This document shows, one piece after another, positions 47,653 through 56,951 of a stretch of DNA of 64,000 nucleotides. The notes beneath the pieces are model-generated. The model saw only the letters and a program-made list of their open reading frames with translations, was not told where the DNA came from and ran no database searches. Within the stretch, counting starts at the first letter, position 1. Every line of letters begins with the position of its first letter. Both the position numbers and the translations under genes were made by a program. Source of the DNA: Burkholderiaceae bacterium (GTDB lineage: Bacteria; Pseudomonadota; Gammaproteobacteria; Burkholderiales; Burkholderiaceae_E); the NCBI GenBank assembly GCA_027493945.1, contig JAOSJU010000001.1, positions 2,418,001 through 2,482,000 of the forward strand, in the 5' to 3' direction.

Positions 47653-48864
47653 ATGAGCGGGCACCGTACCGACCCCGCCGTCCCCCAGCCGCTGAACGGG
47701 CTGCGCGTAGTCGAGTTCACCCACATGGTCATGGGCCCGACCTGCGGGATGGTGCTCGCCGACATGGGCGCCGAGGTGATCAAGGTCGAGCCGATCGACG
47801 GCGAGAACACCCGCAGGCTGCTCGGCGCCGGCGCCGGCTTCTTCCCGATGTTCAACCGCAACAAGAAGAGCATCGGCATCGACCTGCGCCGGCCCGAAGG
47901 GGCAGAGGCAGCCAGGCGGCTGGCCGCGACCGCGGACGTCGTGATCGAGAACTTCAAGCCCGGCGCGCTGGTCAAGTACGGCCTCGACTACCCGTCGCTG
48001 GCCACTCGCGACGAGCGCCTGATCTACGTGAGCCACAAGGGCTTCCTGCCCGGGCCCTACGAGCACCGCACCGCGCTCGACGAGGTCGTGCAGATGATGG
48101 GCGGACTGGCCTACATGACCGGCCGGCCGGGCGATCCGCTGCGCGCCGGCACCAGCGTCAACGACATCATGGGCGGGCTGTTCGGCGCGATCGGCGCGCT
48201 CGGCGCGCTGGTCCAGCGCGGCATCACCGGCAAGGGCATGGAGGTGCAGTCGGCGCTGTTCGAGAACAACGTGTTCCTGATGGGCCAGCACATGCTGCAG
48301 TACGCGCTGACCGGCCGGCCCGCGTCGCCGATGCCGGCGCGCGACAGTCCGTGGGCGGTCTACGACGTGTTCACGGTGAAGGACGGCGAGCAGATCTTCC
48401 TCGCCGCGGTCAGCGACGCGCAGTTCGCGACCTTCTGCGACGTGCTCGGCTTCGACGACCTGAAGACCGATTCGCGCTACGCGACCAACAACGACCGCGT
48501 GCGTGCGCGCCCCACGCTGCTGCCGGCGCTGCGCGAGCGGCTCGCGCGGCGTTCGGCCGCCGAACTGGCCGCGCTGTTCGAGCAGGCCGGACTGCCGTTC
48601 GCGCCGATCCGCAGGCCCGAGGATCTCTATGAGGACCCGCACCTGCTGGCTACCGGCGGGCTGGCCGACGTCGTCGTGCCCGACGGCGAGAAGGCCGGCC
48701 AGACCGTCAAGACGACGCTGTTCCCGATCACGATGCAGGGCGCGCGCCTGCCGGTGCGGCTGGATCCGCCGCGCTTCGGCGAGCACGCGCAGGCTCTGCT
48801 GGAGGGTCTCGGCTATGCTCGTGCCGAGATCGACGCGCTGCGCGCGCTGCGTGCGGTGGCCTGA
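47653..48864 (+). CDS. CaiB/BaiF family (class III) CoA-transferase
   Basis: The 403-residue enzyme shows LNGLRVVEFTHMVMGPTCGMVLADMGAEVIKVEP, NRNKKSIGIDLRRPEG, ENFKPGALVKYGLDY, the catalytic Asp in RTALDEVVQMMGGLAYMTG, and GKGMEVQSALFEN. Class III transferases move CoA between a donor such as succinyl-CoA and an organic acid. Placed between an HMG-CoA-lyase-like gene and a TRAP importer, it probably activates the imported acid. The ATG at 47653 is chosen because it gives the family N-terminus. Confidence 0.92.
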   Translation: MSGHRTDPAVPQPLNGLRVVEFTHMVMGPTCGMVLADMGAEVIKVEPIDGENTRRLLGAGAGFFPMFNRNKKSIGIDLRRPEGAEAARRLAATADVVIENFKPGALVKYGLDYPSLATRDERLIYVSHKGFLPGPYEHRTALDEVVQMMGGLAYMTGRPGDPLRAGTSVNDIMGGLFGAIGALGALVQRGITGKGMEVQSALFENNVFLMGQHMLQYALTGRPASPMPARDSPWAVYDVFTVKDGEQIFLAAVSDAQFATFCDVLGFDDLKTDSRYATNNDRVRARPTLLPALRERLARRSAAELAALFEQAGLPFAPIRRPEDLYEDPHLLATGGLADVVVPDGEKAGQTVKTTLFPITMQGARLPVRLDPPRFGEHAQALLEGLGYARAEIDALRALRAVA

Positions 48865-48939
48865 CCCACAATCGCCCGACCCCGATCGGCCGACCCGAAG
48901 CACGACCGAGCACAACCAAGCACAACCGAGGAGACCACG

Positions 48940-49944
48940 ATGATCGACCGTCGCCAGTTCGCACTGAGGTGCGCCGCGCTGTCCATCGCCGCTTTCAGCG
49001 TTTGCGGCAGCGCCTACGCTGCCGAGTACACGATGCGCATCAGCCACCAGTTCCCGCCGACACACCACACGGCGGTCAACCTCGAGCAGTTCGCGAAGGA
49101 GGTGAAGGAAGCCACGAAGGGTCGGGTCGAAGTGCAGACCTTTGGCGCCGCACAGCTGTTCAAGCCGAACCAGAACCACCCGGCGGTGGCCAGCGGCAAG
49201 ATCGAGGCCGCGGTGATCCTGAGCTTCCAGTGGGGCGGGACGATTCCCGAGATGAGCGTCTCGGTGATCCCGTACCTGATGACTTCGGTGGCCAAGCAGA
49301 AGGCGTTCATCGGCTCGGAGGCGTCGAAGCTGCTCGACGCGAAGATGGCGGCGCGCGGGGTGAAGAACATCGCGTGGATCGTCGACACCAACGACGGCAT
49401 CTTCACGTCGGGCAAGAAGCTGCTGGTCGCGCCGGCGGACTTCGCCGGGCTGAAAATCCGCGGCCTGAACAAGCTGTTCGACGCGGGCCGGGAAGCGATG
49501 GGCGCCTCGCCATCGGCGATGCCGGGCTCGGAGGTCTACCGGGCGCTGCAGACCGGCGTGCTCGACGCGGGCCTCACCGGAGTGAAGGCCGCCTACAGCC
49601 GCAAGTACTACGAGATCCAGAAGTACGGCGCGGCGTCGAACATCATCCTGGCGTTCGACAACCTCGTCGTGAACCCGGCGTGGTGGAGCGGGCTGCCCGC
49701 CGAGCTGCGCACCGCGATCCAGGCGGCGGCCGACCGGGCGGTGAAGCGCTCGATCCGCGCCACCGACGGCGTTCCGCCCGAGGACATCAAGGTGCTCGTC
49801 GAAAAGGGCATGCAGGCAGTCGCGCTCACGAAGGCGCAGGAGAAGGCGATGGCCGATGCGATGCAGCCGGCAGTCAAGAAGGAGTTCCTGCGCGCGACCG
49901 CGCCCGACGGCGTGCGCCTGCTCGAGCTGATCGACCGGCTCTGA
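48940..49944 (+). CDS. TRAP transporter substrate-binding protein (DctP type)
   Basis: The 334-residue periplasmic protein has a signal peptide (IDRRQFALRCAALSIAAFSVCGSAYAA, with a Tat-like DRRQF), and DctP features: HQFPPTHHTAVNLEQFAKEVKEATKGRVEVQTFGAAQLF, and LKIRGLNKLFDAGREAMGASPSAMP containing the conserved Arg that grips a carboxylate. The ligand is a carboxylic acid, inferred. It is followed by DctQ and DctM in the same operon. A GGAG-rich site precedes the ATG. Confidence 0.93.
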   Translation: MIDRRQFALRCAALSIAAFSVCGSAYAAEYTMRISHQFPPTHHTAVNLEQFAKEVKEATKGRVEVQTFGAAQLFKPNQNHPAVASGKIEAAVILSFQWGGTIPEMSVSVIPYLMTSVAKQKAFIGSEASKLLDAKMAARGVKNIAWIVDTNDGIFTSGKKLLVAPADFAGLKIRGLNKLFDAGREAMGASPSAMPGSEVYRALQTGVLDAGLTGVKAAYSRKYYEIQKYGAASNIILAFDNLVVNPAWWSGLPAELRTAIQAAADRAVKRSIRATDGVPPEDIKVLVEKGMQAVALTKAQEKAMADAMQPAVKKEFLRATAPDGVRLLELIDRL

Positions 49945-50027
49945 CGCGCGGCCGGCCGTGGCGAGCGGAGACGCGGCACCGGCCTCGCGCGAGGGCATGG
50001 CCTCGCCCGAGGGGCCCGGCGCTGCGC

Positions 50028-50549
50028 GTGCTGGGCCGCGCGGTGCGCGCGGCGGCCGGCGCGGCAATGGCGCTCGCCGCGCTCGCGTTGCTGGCTTCGC
50101 TCGCGCTGATCGGCTGGGCGGTGGTGCAGCGTTACGCGTTCAACGCGGCGCCGATCTGGGTCGACGAGGTCGTCGGCTTCGCGCTGGTGGCCGTCGTGAT
50201 GCTCTCGGCGGCGCAGGCGCTGCGCGACGGCGAGCACATCGGCGTCGACCTGCTGATCGATCGACTCTCTCCGCAACGGCGGCGCTGGGTCCACCTGTGG
50301 TCCGCGCTGGCCGCGGCGGCGTTCTCGGTCGTGCTGATCGTCAACGGCTGGGGCACGGCGATGCTGGCGAGGACGCTCGGTCTCGTCACCGAAGGCTCGC
50401 TCGAATGGCCGACCTGGTGCCTGATGCTGCTGATGCCGGTCGGCGGCGTGCTGCTGCTGCTGGCGTCGATCGAGGCATTCTGGCGCGCGGCGGCCGGCGC
50501 GCCGCCGGTGCACGCCGCGTCGGGCGCGCACGACGGGGATGCCACGTGA
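50028..50549 (+). CDS. TRAP transporter small permease (DctQ type)
   Basis: The 173-residue membrane protein has four helices (AGAAMALAALALLASLALIGWAVVQRYAFN, VDEVVGFALVAVVMLSAAQALRDGEHIGVDLLI, a third around WSALAAAAFSVVLIVNGWG, and WPTWCLMLLMPVGGVLLLLASIEAFWRA). The pattern RYAFN..P-WVDE is typical of DctQ. I use GTG 50028; the sequence before it (49958-50027) reads better in another frame, so a frameshift or longer N-terminus is possible. Its stop overlaps DctM by 4 bp (GTGA). Confidence 0.85.
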   Translation: MLGRAVRAAAGAAMALAALALLASLALIGWAVVQRYAFNAAPIWVDEVVGFALVAVVMLSAAQALRDGEHIGVDLLIDRLSPQRRRWVHLWSALAAAAFSVVLIVNGWGTAMLARTLGLVTEGSLEWPTWCLMLLMPVGGVLLLLASIEAFWRAAAGAPPVHAASGAHDGDAT

Positions 50550-51832
50550 CGATCGCGCTGATCTTCGCCGGCCTGCTCGCGCTGCTGTTCACCGGCCTGC
50601 CGATCTTCGCGGGGCTGGCGCTGTACGGCGGCGCGCTGCTGCTGGTCACGCAGGGCGACCTGGGATCGGTGACCGAGGTCATTTTCGGCGAGGTCAACCG
50701 CTACCTGCTGGTCGCGATCCCGCTGTTCGCGTTCATGGCTCACGTGATGATTCGCGGGCGGATCGTCGACGACCTGTACGAGACCGCGTACACGCTGACC
50801 CGTCATCTTCCCGGCGGGCTGGGCGTCGCGACCATCGTCGCCTGCACGATCTTCGCGGCGATCTCGGGCTCGAGCGTCGCGACCGCGTTGACGATCGGCG
50901 CGGTGGCGATCCCGCAGATGATCCGCTTCGGCTACGAGCCGCGGTTCGCGTACGGCCTGGTCGCCGCCGGCGGCACGCTGGGCATCCTGATTCCGCCGTC
51001 CGGGCCGATGGTGCTCTACGGGGTGACGACCGACACGTCGATCGGCGGCCTGTTCATGGCCGGCGTCGTGCCGGGCCTGCTGATGGCCGGCGTCTTCGTG
51101 GTCTGGAGCATGGCGAGCACGGCGCTCAGGCACCGGCACCTGCGGCGCGAGCCGCGTGCCAGCCTCGCCGAGGCGCTGGGTGCGATCCGCCGGTCGCTGT
51201 GGGCGCTCTCGCTGCCGGTGTTCGTGCTGGGCGGCATGTACGCGGGCCTGTTCACGGCGACCGAGGCGGCCGCGGCCGGCGCCTGGCTGGCGCTGCTGAT
51301 CGCTTTCCTCGTCTACCGGACGATCGGCTTGCGCGACATCTGGGGATCGGCCGTCGATGCCTGCCGCGTGTCGGCGATGCTGTTCATGATCCTGGCGGGT
51401 GCCTCGGTGTTCGGCCACGTGCTGACCAAGCTGCGCATTCCGCAGCAGATCGTGGAGGCGATCATCGCCGCCGACATCGGCGTGACCGGGTTCCTGATCG
51501 TGATGATGGCGCTGATATTCGTGCTCGGGATGTTCCTCGAGTCGATCGCGATCATCCTGATCACGACGCCGGTGATCATGCCGGCGATGGCGCACCTGGG
51601 CATCGATTCGATCTGGTACGGCGTGCTGCTGGTCATCAACCTGGAGCTCGCGCAGATCACGCCGCCGGTGGGGATGAACCTGTTCACGATCAAGGCGATC
51701 ACGCGCGCGCCGATCGGGGAGATCGTCCGCGGCTCGGCGCCCTACGTGCTGCTGATGATCGCGGTGCTGGCGGTCGTCATGATCTGGCCACAGCTCGCGC
51801 TGTGGCTGCCGGGGACGATGTTCGCGCGCTGA
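50546..51832 (+). CDS. TRAP transporter large permease (DctM type)
   Basis: The 428-residue permease has about twelve helices and DctM landmarks: GLPIFAGLALYGGALLL, NRYLLVAIPLFAFMAHVMIRGRI, SGSSVATALTIGAVAIPQM, GTLGILIPPSGPMVLYGVTTDTSIGGLFMAGVVPG, FTATEAAAAGA and LELAQITPPVGMNLFTIKAI. It uses an ion gradient to move the ligand given by DctP. GTG start coupled to the DctQ stop. Confidence 0.94.
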   Translation: MTIALIFAGLLALLFTGLPIFAGLALYGGALLLVTQGDLGSVTEVIFGEVNRYLLVAIPLFAFMAHVMIRGRIVDDLYETAYTLTRHLPGGLGVATIVACTIFAAISGSSVATALTIGAVAIPQMIRFGYEPRFAYGLVAAGGTLGILIPPSGPMVLYGVTTDTSIGGLFMAGVVPGLLMAGVFVVWSMASTALRHRHLRREPRASLAEALGAIRRSLWALSLPVFVLGGMYAGLFTATEAAAAGAWLALLIAFLVYRTIGLRDIWGSAVDACRVSAMLFMILAGASVFGHVLTKLRIPQQIVEAIIAADIGVTGFLIVMMALIFVLGMFLESIAIILITTPVIMPAMAHLGIDSIWYGVLLVINLELAQITPPVGMNLFTIKAITRAPIGEIVRGSAPYVLLMIAVLAVVMIWPQLALWLPGTMFAR

Positions 51833-51880
51833 CGGTCGCGCGGCGGGCATCCCGGCCGGATTCGCTCGCGGGCGGGCTGC

Positions 51881-53074
51881 TCACGCGAGACGGTCGCGCA
51901 TCGCGGCGAACTCTTCGCGAAAACGCGCGGCCAGTTGTGCGGGCGCGAGCCGCGCGGGGTCCGCCGCGAGCGCCTGCCCGATCGCGGCCGCGGCGTCGTC
52001 GATGTCGACGACTGCAGGCATTTGCGCGAGATCCCACGCCGAGGCGAATGCGGCCTGCTTGCCGGTGCGCGCGCGTGCCGACGGATGGCGAAGGTTCACG
52101 CGCGGCAGCGCGAACGCCATCGCGACGATCCGGCCGTGCAGGCTGCTGCCGCAATAGCCGCGGGCGGCGGCGACGAGCGCGCAGATCTCCCAGAGGTCGA
52201 GCGAAGCGAAGACCTTGGCCGTGCCGCTGCGCATCCGCGCCGCGACGCGCTGCAGGGCGTCGAGCTCGTCGTGCCAGGGCGCCGCGCCGGCGCGAAAGAG
52301 CGCGACGCCCAGCCCGGTCGATTCGCAGGCGCGGTCGAGCTGCGCGGCCGGGCGAGTCAGCGTCTCGTCGTCGCCGAAGTCGGCGCTGAACTGCACGGCC
52401 AGATAGCCGCTCGGGAACGCTTCGCGCAGCCGTGCGACTTCGCCCCGGTCCGCGCGGGCACGCACCTGCTCGCCAAACAGCTCCGCGACCATGACGGCGG
52501 GATCGGGCGCGAGGCGCGCCGCGGTGCCGGCGTCCTGCAGGTGCGCCTAGGTCTGCCGGTCGCGAACGCTCAGGTAGTCGGCATCGGCGAGCCTGGCGAG
52601 CACCTCGCGCCGCAGTGCCGGGTCGCTCGCCTGCAACTCGACGCCGCCGACCGCGCTGTAGGCGATCCGCAGCGGTCCCCGAAACATCTCGCGCGCCGCT
52701 GCATACGGCGCGCGCACGGCGCTGCCGAGGATGCGGCGCGCCCATTCGCGCTGCTCGCGCGGACGCGCGTCGAGGCGGGCGACGAGCCGCCGCGCCTCGT
52801 CCGGCGGCGTCAGCATGACGGCCGCCTGCCATGCGTCGCAGGTGAGGATCTCGCCGCCGACGTGGATCAGCGTCGCCGGGCGCTCGCCGAGCGCGGCCGC
52901 GACCGCGGGCAGCGCCTCGACCGCGTGGCCGCCCCAGGGCCGCAGGTCACGCTGCGCGAGCCCGGCGAAGACGTGCCTGCGCCCGGGCAGCAACGCCGCG
53001 GCGACATGCGGGAACAGCATGTCGCCCAGGTTGTGCCGGTCGAAGGCGCCGAACAGGATGACCGGGGTGTCCAT
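51881..53074 (-). pseudogene. Polysaccharide pyruvyl transferase family protein with in-frame amber codon
   Basis: One frame runs from ATG 53074 (MDTPVILFGAFDRHNLGDMLFPHV, the family GxxNxGD motif) through an in-frame TAG at 52547-52549 to the stop at 51881. Both halves fit the family: before the TAG is LADADYLSVRDRQT, after it AHLQDAGTAARLAPDPAVMVAEL, and the second half contains GYCGSSLHGRIVAMAFALPRV with the conserved SxHG. Length would be about 397 residues. The TAG may be a true nonsense mutation or a base error (TGG or CAG to TAG). These enzymes add pyruvyl ketals to surface glycans. Confidence 0.8.
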
Positions 53075-53159
53075 CGGACCCGATGATCGCCGATCCGCCG
53101 CCCCCGGTGCGCTCGCCGGCGTAAGATCGTCGCATCAGCGCGCGATCCGGAGGACCGTG

Positions 53160-53522
53160 ATGCCGTACATGCTGCTGATGATCGAGCCGCCCGGCCAGCG
53201 GCGCACCCGCACCGAGGACGAGGGCCGCGAGTTGTACGCGCGCATGCTGCGCTTCGGCGAAGAACTGAAGGCGCAGGGCCTGCTGCGGGCCAGCGAGTCG
53301 CTCGAATCGCACGCCGGCGCCGCGCGTGTCACGGTGCGCGACGGTCGCGCCCAGGTGCTCGACGGCCCGTTCGCCGAGGCGAAGGAGATGGTCGGCGGCT
53401 TCTTCCTGCTCGATTGCGACAGCCGGGAGCAGGCGATCGCGATCGCGCGCCGTTGCCCGGCGGCCGAGTGGTGCACCGTGGAGGTGCGGGCGCTCGCTCC
53501 CTGCTACGAAGACTCGGCCTGA
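53160..53522 (+). CDS. YCII-related (DGPF domain) protein, first copy
   Basis: The 120-residue protein has the YCII fold: MPYMLLMIEPPGQR, YARMLRFGEELKAQGLLRASESLE, and the DGPF-type signature VLDGPFAEAKEMVGGFFLLD, then EQAIAIARRCPAA. The His/Asp pair of YCII could be catalytic, but function is unknown. It begins the group of genes around an ECF42-type sigma factor, as seen in other genomes. Confidence 0.9.
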   Translation: MPYMLLMIEPPGQRRTRTEDEGRELYARMLRFGEELKAQGLLRASESLESHAGAARVTVRDGRAQVLDGPFAEAKEMVGGFFLLDCDSREQAIAIARRCPAAEWCTVEVRALAPCYEDSA

Positions 53523-53641
53523 GCCCGGGCGGGCGCGCCCGGCTGGGGGTTTTCCCCTGGTCCGGCGCGCGTCGAAATCGCGTCGCCCCGCTCGTCGTGC
53601 CCATGGAAGCCGGTCCGGCTTCGCACGAAGGAGAACCGACC

Positions 53642-54074
53642 ATGCGATTCATGATCATCGTGAAGGCGACGCCGCAAACCGAAGCCGGCGTCTTCCCGGA
53701 AGACAAGGAGAAGCTGTTCGCGGCGATGGCCGAGTTCCACGAGGAGCTGGCCAGGGCGGGGGCGCTGCTCGACGCGTCCGGCCTGCAGCCGAGCTCGAAG
53801 GGCTGGCGGATCCGCTACGAGGGCGGCGGGCGCACCGTGATCGACGGCCCGTTCGCCGAGACCAAGGAACTCGTCGCCGGCTATACGCTGATCCAGGGCG
53901 CGCTCGCGCGAAGAGGCGCTCGAATGGAGCCGGCGCTTCCCGGCGCCGCACGGCGAGTTCGCGACCGGCGAGATCGAGGTCAGGCAGCTGTACGAGCTCG
54001 AGGATTTCGAGCCCGACGTCCCGGTCGAGCGCTTTCGCGAAATCGGCATCGGCAAGCCGGCGAGGGCGTCATGA
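53642..54074 (+). CDS. YCII-related (DGPF domain) protein, second copy (frameshifted)
   Basis: It starts MRFMIIVKATPQTEAGVFPEDKEKLFAAMAEFHEELARAGALLDASGL, has IDGPFAETKELVAGYTLIQ, and then shifts near 53905. The true tail EEALEWSRRFPAPHGEFATGEIEVRQLYELEDF ends at TGA 54072-54074, giving about 144 residues. The stop overlaps the SRPBCC start (ATGA). Paralogue of the first YCII gene, in tandem. Confidence 0.88.
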
Positions 54075-54601
54075 TCCGGGCCATCGTCCTGCTCGCGGTC
54101 CTGGCGGTGGCCGCGGTGCTGCTTTACGCGACAACCCGCCCCGACACGTTCCGCGTCGAGCGCATGGCCAGCATCCGCGCGCCGGCCGCGAAGATCCATC
54201 CGCTGATCGCCGACCTGCGCCAGTTCAACACGTGGAATCCGTACGAAAAGAAGGATCCGGACCTGAAGGGGCGTTACCGCGGCGCGCCGAGCGGCCCGGG
54301 CGCGGGCTACGACTTCGAGGGCAACAAGGACGTCGGCAAGGGCAGCATCGAGATCGTCGAGTCGGCGCCGCCGACGCGCGTGGCGATGAAGCTCGACATG
54401 CTCGCACCGTTCGAGGCGCACAACCTGGTCGAGTTCACGCTGGCGCCGCGCGGCGAGGCGACCGAGGTGACCTGGTCGATGCGCGGACCGAGCCCGTTCG
54501 TCGCGCGGCTGGTCGGCGTGTTCATGGACATGGACCGGATGATCGGGCGCGATTTCGAGGCCGGGCTCGCGAACCTGAAGGCCATCGCCGAGCGGCCGTG
54601 A
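54071..54601 (+). CDS. SRPBCC family protein with N-terminal membrane anchor
   Basis: The 176-residue protein has an N-terminal hydrophobic segment (AIVLLAVLAVAAVLLYATT) and a START/SRPBCC lipid- or ligand-binding domain: FRVERMASIRAPAAKIHPLIADLRQFNTWNPYEKKDPDLKGRY, then TWSMRGPSPFVARLVGVFMDMDRMIGRDFEAGLANLK. Such proteins are frequent partners of DGPF proteins and ECF42. Coupled to both neighbours by 4 bp overlaps. Confidence 0.88.
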   Translation: MIRAIVLLAVLAVAAVLLYATTRPDTFRVERMASIRAPAAKIHPLIADLRQFNTWNPYEKKDPDLKGRYRGAPSGPGAGYDFEGNKDVGKGSIEIVESAPPTRVAMKLDMLAPFEAHNLVEFTLAPRGEATEVTWSMRGPSPFVARLVGVFMDMDRMIGRDFEAGLANLKAIAERP

Positions 54602-55927
54602 CTTCGACGGTCCACCGCGCGATCGAGGCGGTCTGGCGCATCGAGTGCGCGAAGGTCGTCGCCACGGTCGCGCGGATGGTGCGCGATGTCGGGCTGGCCG
54701 AGGAACTGGCGCAGGACGCGCTGGTCGCGGCGCTCGAGCACTGGCCCGCATCGGGCGTGCCGGACAACCCGGGCGCGTGGCTTACCGCGACGGCCAAGCA
54801 CCGCGCGCTGGACCACCTGCGGCGCGAGCGGATGCTGGCGACCAAGCACCAGGAAATCGGGCGCGACCTCGAGGCGCAGGAGGCGGCGATCGTGCCGGAC
54901 TTCGTCGACGACCTCGATGCGGCGCGCGCCGACGCGATCGGCGACGACCTGCTGCGGCTGATCTTCACGGCCTGCCATCCGGTGCTGTCGCCGCAGGCGC
55001 GCGTGGCGCTGACGCTGAAGTTGCTCGGCGGCCTGCCGACCGCGGAGATCGCGCGAGCGTTCCTGGTGCCGGAGCCGACGATCGCGCAGCGCATCGTGCG
55101 CGCCAAGCGCACGCTCGCCGAGGCCCGCGTGCCGTTCGAGTTGCCGCCCGGGCCGGAGCTGGCGACGCGGCTCGCCTCGGTGCTGCAGGTCGTCTACCTG
55201 ATCTTCAACGAAGGCTACACGGCCACCGCCGGCGACGACTGGATGCGGCCCGCGCTGTGCGACGAGGCGCTCAGGCTCGGCCGCGTCCTCGTCGGCTCTG
55301 GCGCCGCGCGAGCCCGAGGTGCACGGCCTGCTCGCGCTGATGGAACTGCAGGCCTCACGCAGCGCCGCGCGCGTGGACGTGCAGGGCAGGCCGGTGCTGC
55401 TGCCCGACCAGGACCGCAGCCGCTGGGACCGGCTGCTGATCCGCCGCGGGCTGCAGGCGCTCGGGCACGCCGAGTCGATCGGCGGCGCGCTCGGGCCCTA
55501 CGCGCTGCAGGCGGCGATCGCCGCCTGCCATGCCCGGGCCACGCGCGCCGACGACACCGACTGGTCGCGCATCGCTGCGCTGTACGACGCGCTCGCGCAG
55601 GCGGCGCCGTCGCCGGTGGTCGAACTGAACCGCGCGGTGGCCGTCGGCATGGCGCTCGGGCCGGCCGCGGCGCTCGAGATCGCCGACGCGATCCGCGACG
55701 AGCCCTCGCTGCGCGGCTACCAGTGGCTGCCGAGCGTGCGCGGCGACCTGCTCGCGAAGCTCGACCGTCACGACGAGGCGCGCGACGAGTTCGCGCGCGC
55801 CGCGGCGCTGGCGCGCAACACGCGCGAGCGCGAGCACCTGCAGGAACGGGTCCGCGCCTGCGAGCAGGCCTCGGCCTCGGGCGGGGCGTCCGCACGGGGC
55901 GCGCCGAAAGAGCGCAGCGATCCATGA
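54598..55927 (+). CDS. ECF42-type sigma factor with C-terminal TPR-like extension (DUF6596; frameshifted)
   Basis: The N-terminal half has sigma region 2 (VHRAIEAVWRIECAKVVATVARMVRDVGLAEELAQDALVAALEHWP, HRALDHLRRERML) and region 4 (LTLKLLGGLPTAEIARAFLVPEPTIAQRIVRAKRTL). The long helical extension begins FELPPGPELATRLASVLQVVYLIFNEGY and continues, after a one-base shift near 55294, as APREPEVHGLLALMELQASR to ALARNTREREHLQERV. Joined length is about 443 residues. The extension and the linked DGPF genes are the mark of ECF42, which lacks an anti-sigma factor; the extension is thought to control activity. Confidence 0.9.
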
Positions 55928-56346
55928 GCACCGTCGTGTCGGCTCGGCGGCCGATGAGCACGACGATCCGCGAAGGCTACGTTCCCGGCTGCATCGGCCG
56001 CATCGCCGAACTGCATGCGTCGTACTACCACCGCACCGCCGGCTTCGGCCTCGCGTTCGAGAGCAAGGTTGCGCGCGAGCTGGCCGACTTCTGCGAGCGC
56101 TACGTCGCCGGCCGCGGGCTGCTCGATGCGGCGATGGCGTTCTGCCGCGCGCGCGGTGACGAGCGCGTCTACCTGTGGACCTTCGAAGGGCTCGACGCCG
56201 CGCGACACCTCTACGAGAAGGCGGGCTTCAGGCTCGCGCAGCAGCAGCGCGGCCGGCAGTGGGGCACCGAGGTGAACGAGCAGCGCTTCGAGCTCCGCGG
56301 CGGCGCGGCCGGGCGCTGGAAGTCCGTCGGCGTCTCCGGCGGATTC
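55924..56346 (+). CDS. GNAT family acetyltransferase with apparent internal deletion
   Basis: The start overlaps the sigma gene stop (ATGA). The N-terminus (TIREGYVPGCIGRIAELHASYYHRTAGFGLAFESKVARELADFCERY) and C-terminus (LLDAAMAFCRARGDERVYLWTFEGLDAARHLYEKAGFRLAQQQRGRQWGTEVNEQRFEL) match a common GNAT family, but the expected middle of about 45-50 residues, with two strands and part of the acetyl-CoA loop, is missing: RY is followed by VAGRGLLDAAM. The frame has no stop near the expected end and runs antisense into the next gene. Probably non-functional or a mis-assembled copy. Confidence 0.7.
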
Positions 56347-56919
56347 CTAGAGCGCCGCGTCGACGCGGAACAGCACCAGCAGGCCCATCACCGCGAAGAT
56401 CGCGGCCGCGATCGAGTGGACCAGCCTCATCGGCATCTTCGCGGCGAAGCGGTCGCCGACGAACACCGCCGGCACGTCGGCGATCAGCATGCCGAGCGTC
56501 GTGCCGATCACGACCAGGAGCGGGTTCGCGTAGTGCGCCGCCATCGCGATCGTGGCGATCTGGGTCTTGTCGCCCATCTCGGCGAGGAAGAACGTGACCA
56601 GCGTCGCGCCGAAGACGCCGAGGTGCTGCGCCACCTTCGTTTCGTCCTCCTCGATCTCGTCGGGGATCAGCGTCCAGACGGCCATCGCGAGGAACGACAG
56701 GCCCAGCACCCAGCGCAGGACTTCGGGGCCGAGCACCGAGGTGATCCACGCGCCCAGCGCGCCGGCGAGCCCGTGATTGACCAGCGTGGCGCAAAGGATG
56801 CCCGCGACGATCGGCACCGGCTTGCGGAATCGCGCGGCGAGAATGAACGCGAGCAGCTGGGTCTTGTCGCCGATCTCGGCGAGCGCGACGACCGAGGTCG
56901 AGACGAGCAGGGCTTCCAT
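56347..56919 (-). CDS. TMEM165/GDT1 family membrane transporter (Mn2+/Ca2+ exporter type)
   Basis: The 190-residue protein has six helices in two homologous halves, each with the family motif E-x-G-D-K-T: ALAEIGDKTQLLAF near the start and FLAEMGDKTQIATIAM in the middle. Bacterial members export manganese. ATG 56919 gives the family N-terminus (MEALLVSTSVVALAEIGDKT). It lies just downstream of the zinc-uptake genes, forming a metal-homeostasis island. Confidence 0.9.
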   Translation of the reverse strand: MEALLVSTSVVALAEIGDKTQLLAFILAARFRKPVPIVAGILCATLVNHGLAGALGAWITSVLGPEVLRWVLGLSFLAMAVWTLIPDEIEEDETKVAQHLGVFGATLVTFFLAEMGDKTQIATIAMAAHYANPLLVVIGTTLGMLIADVPAVFVGDRFAAKMPMRLVHSIAAAIFAVMGLLVLFRVDAAL

Positions 56920-56951
56920 GGCCCGCGAAGATATCAGGTGCCCGCAACCCG

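Noticed and set aside
52547..52549. TAG read as pyrrolysine
   Set aside because: No pyl genes are visible and this is not a lineage known to use pyrrolysine; nonsense or base error is simpler.
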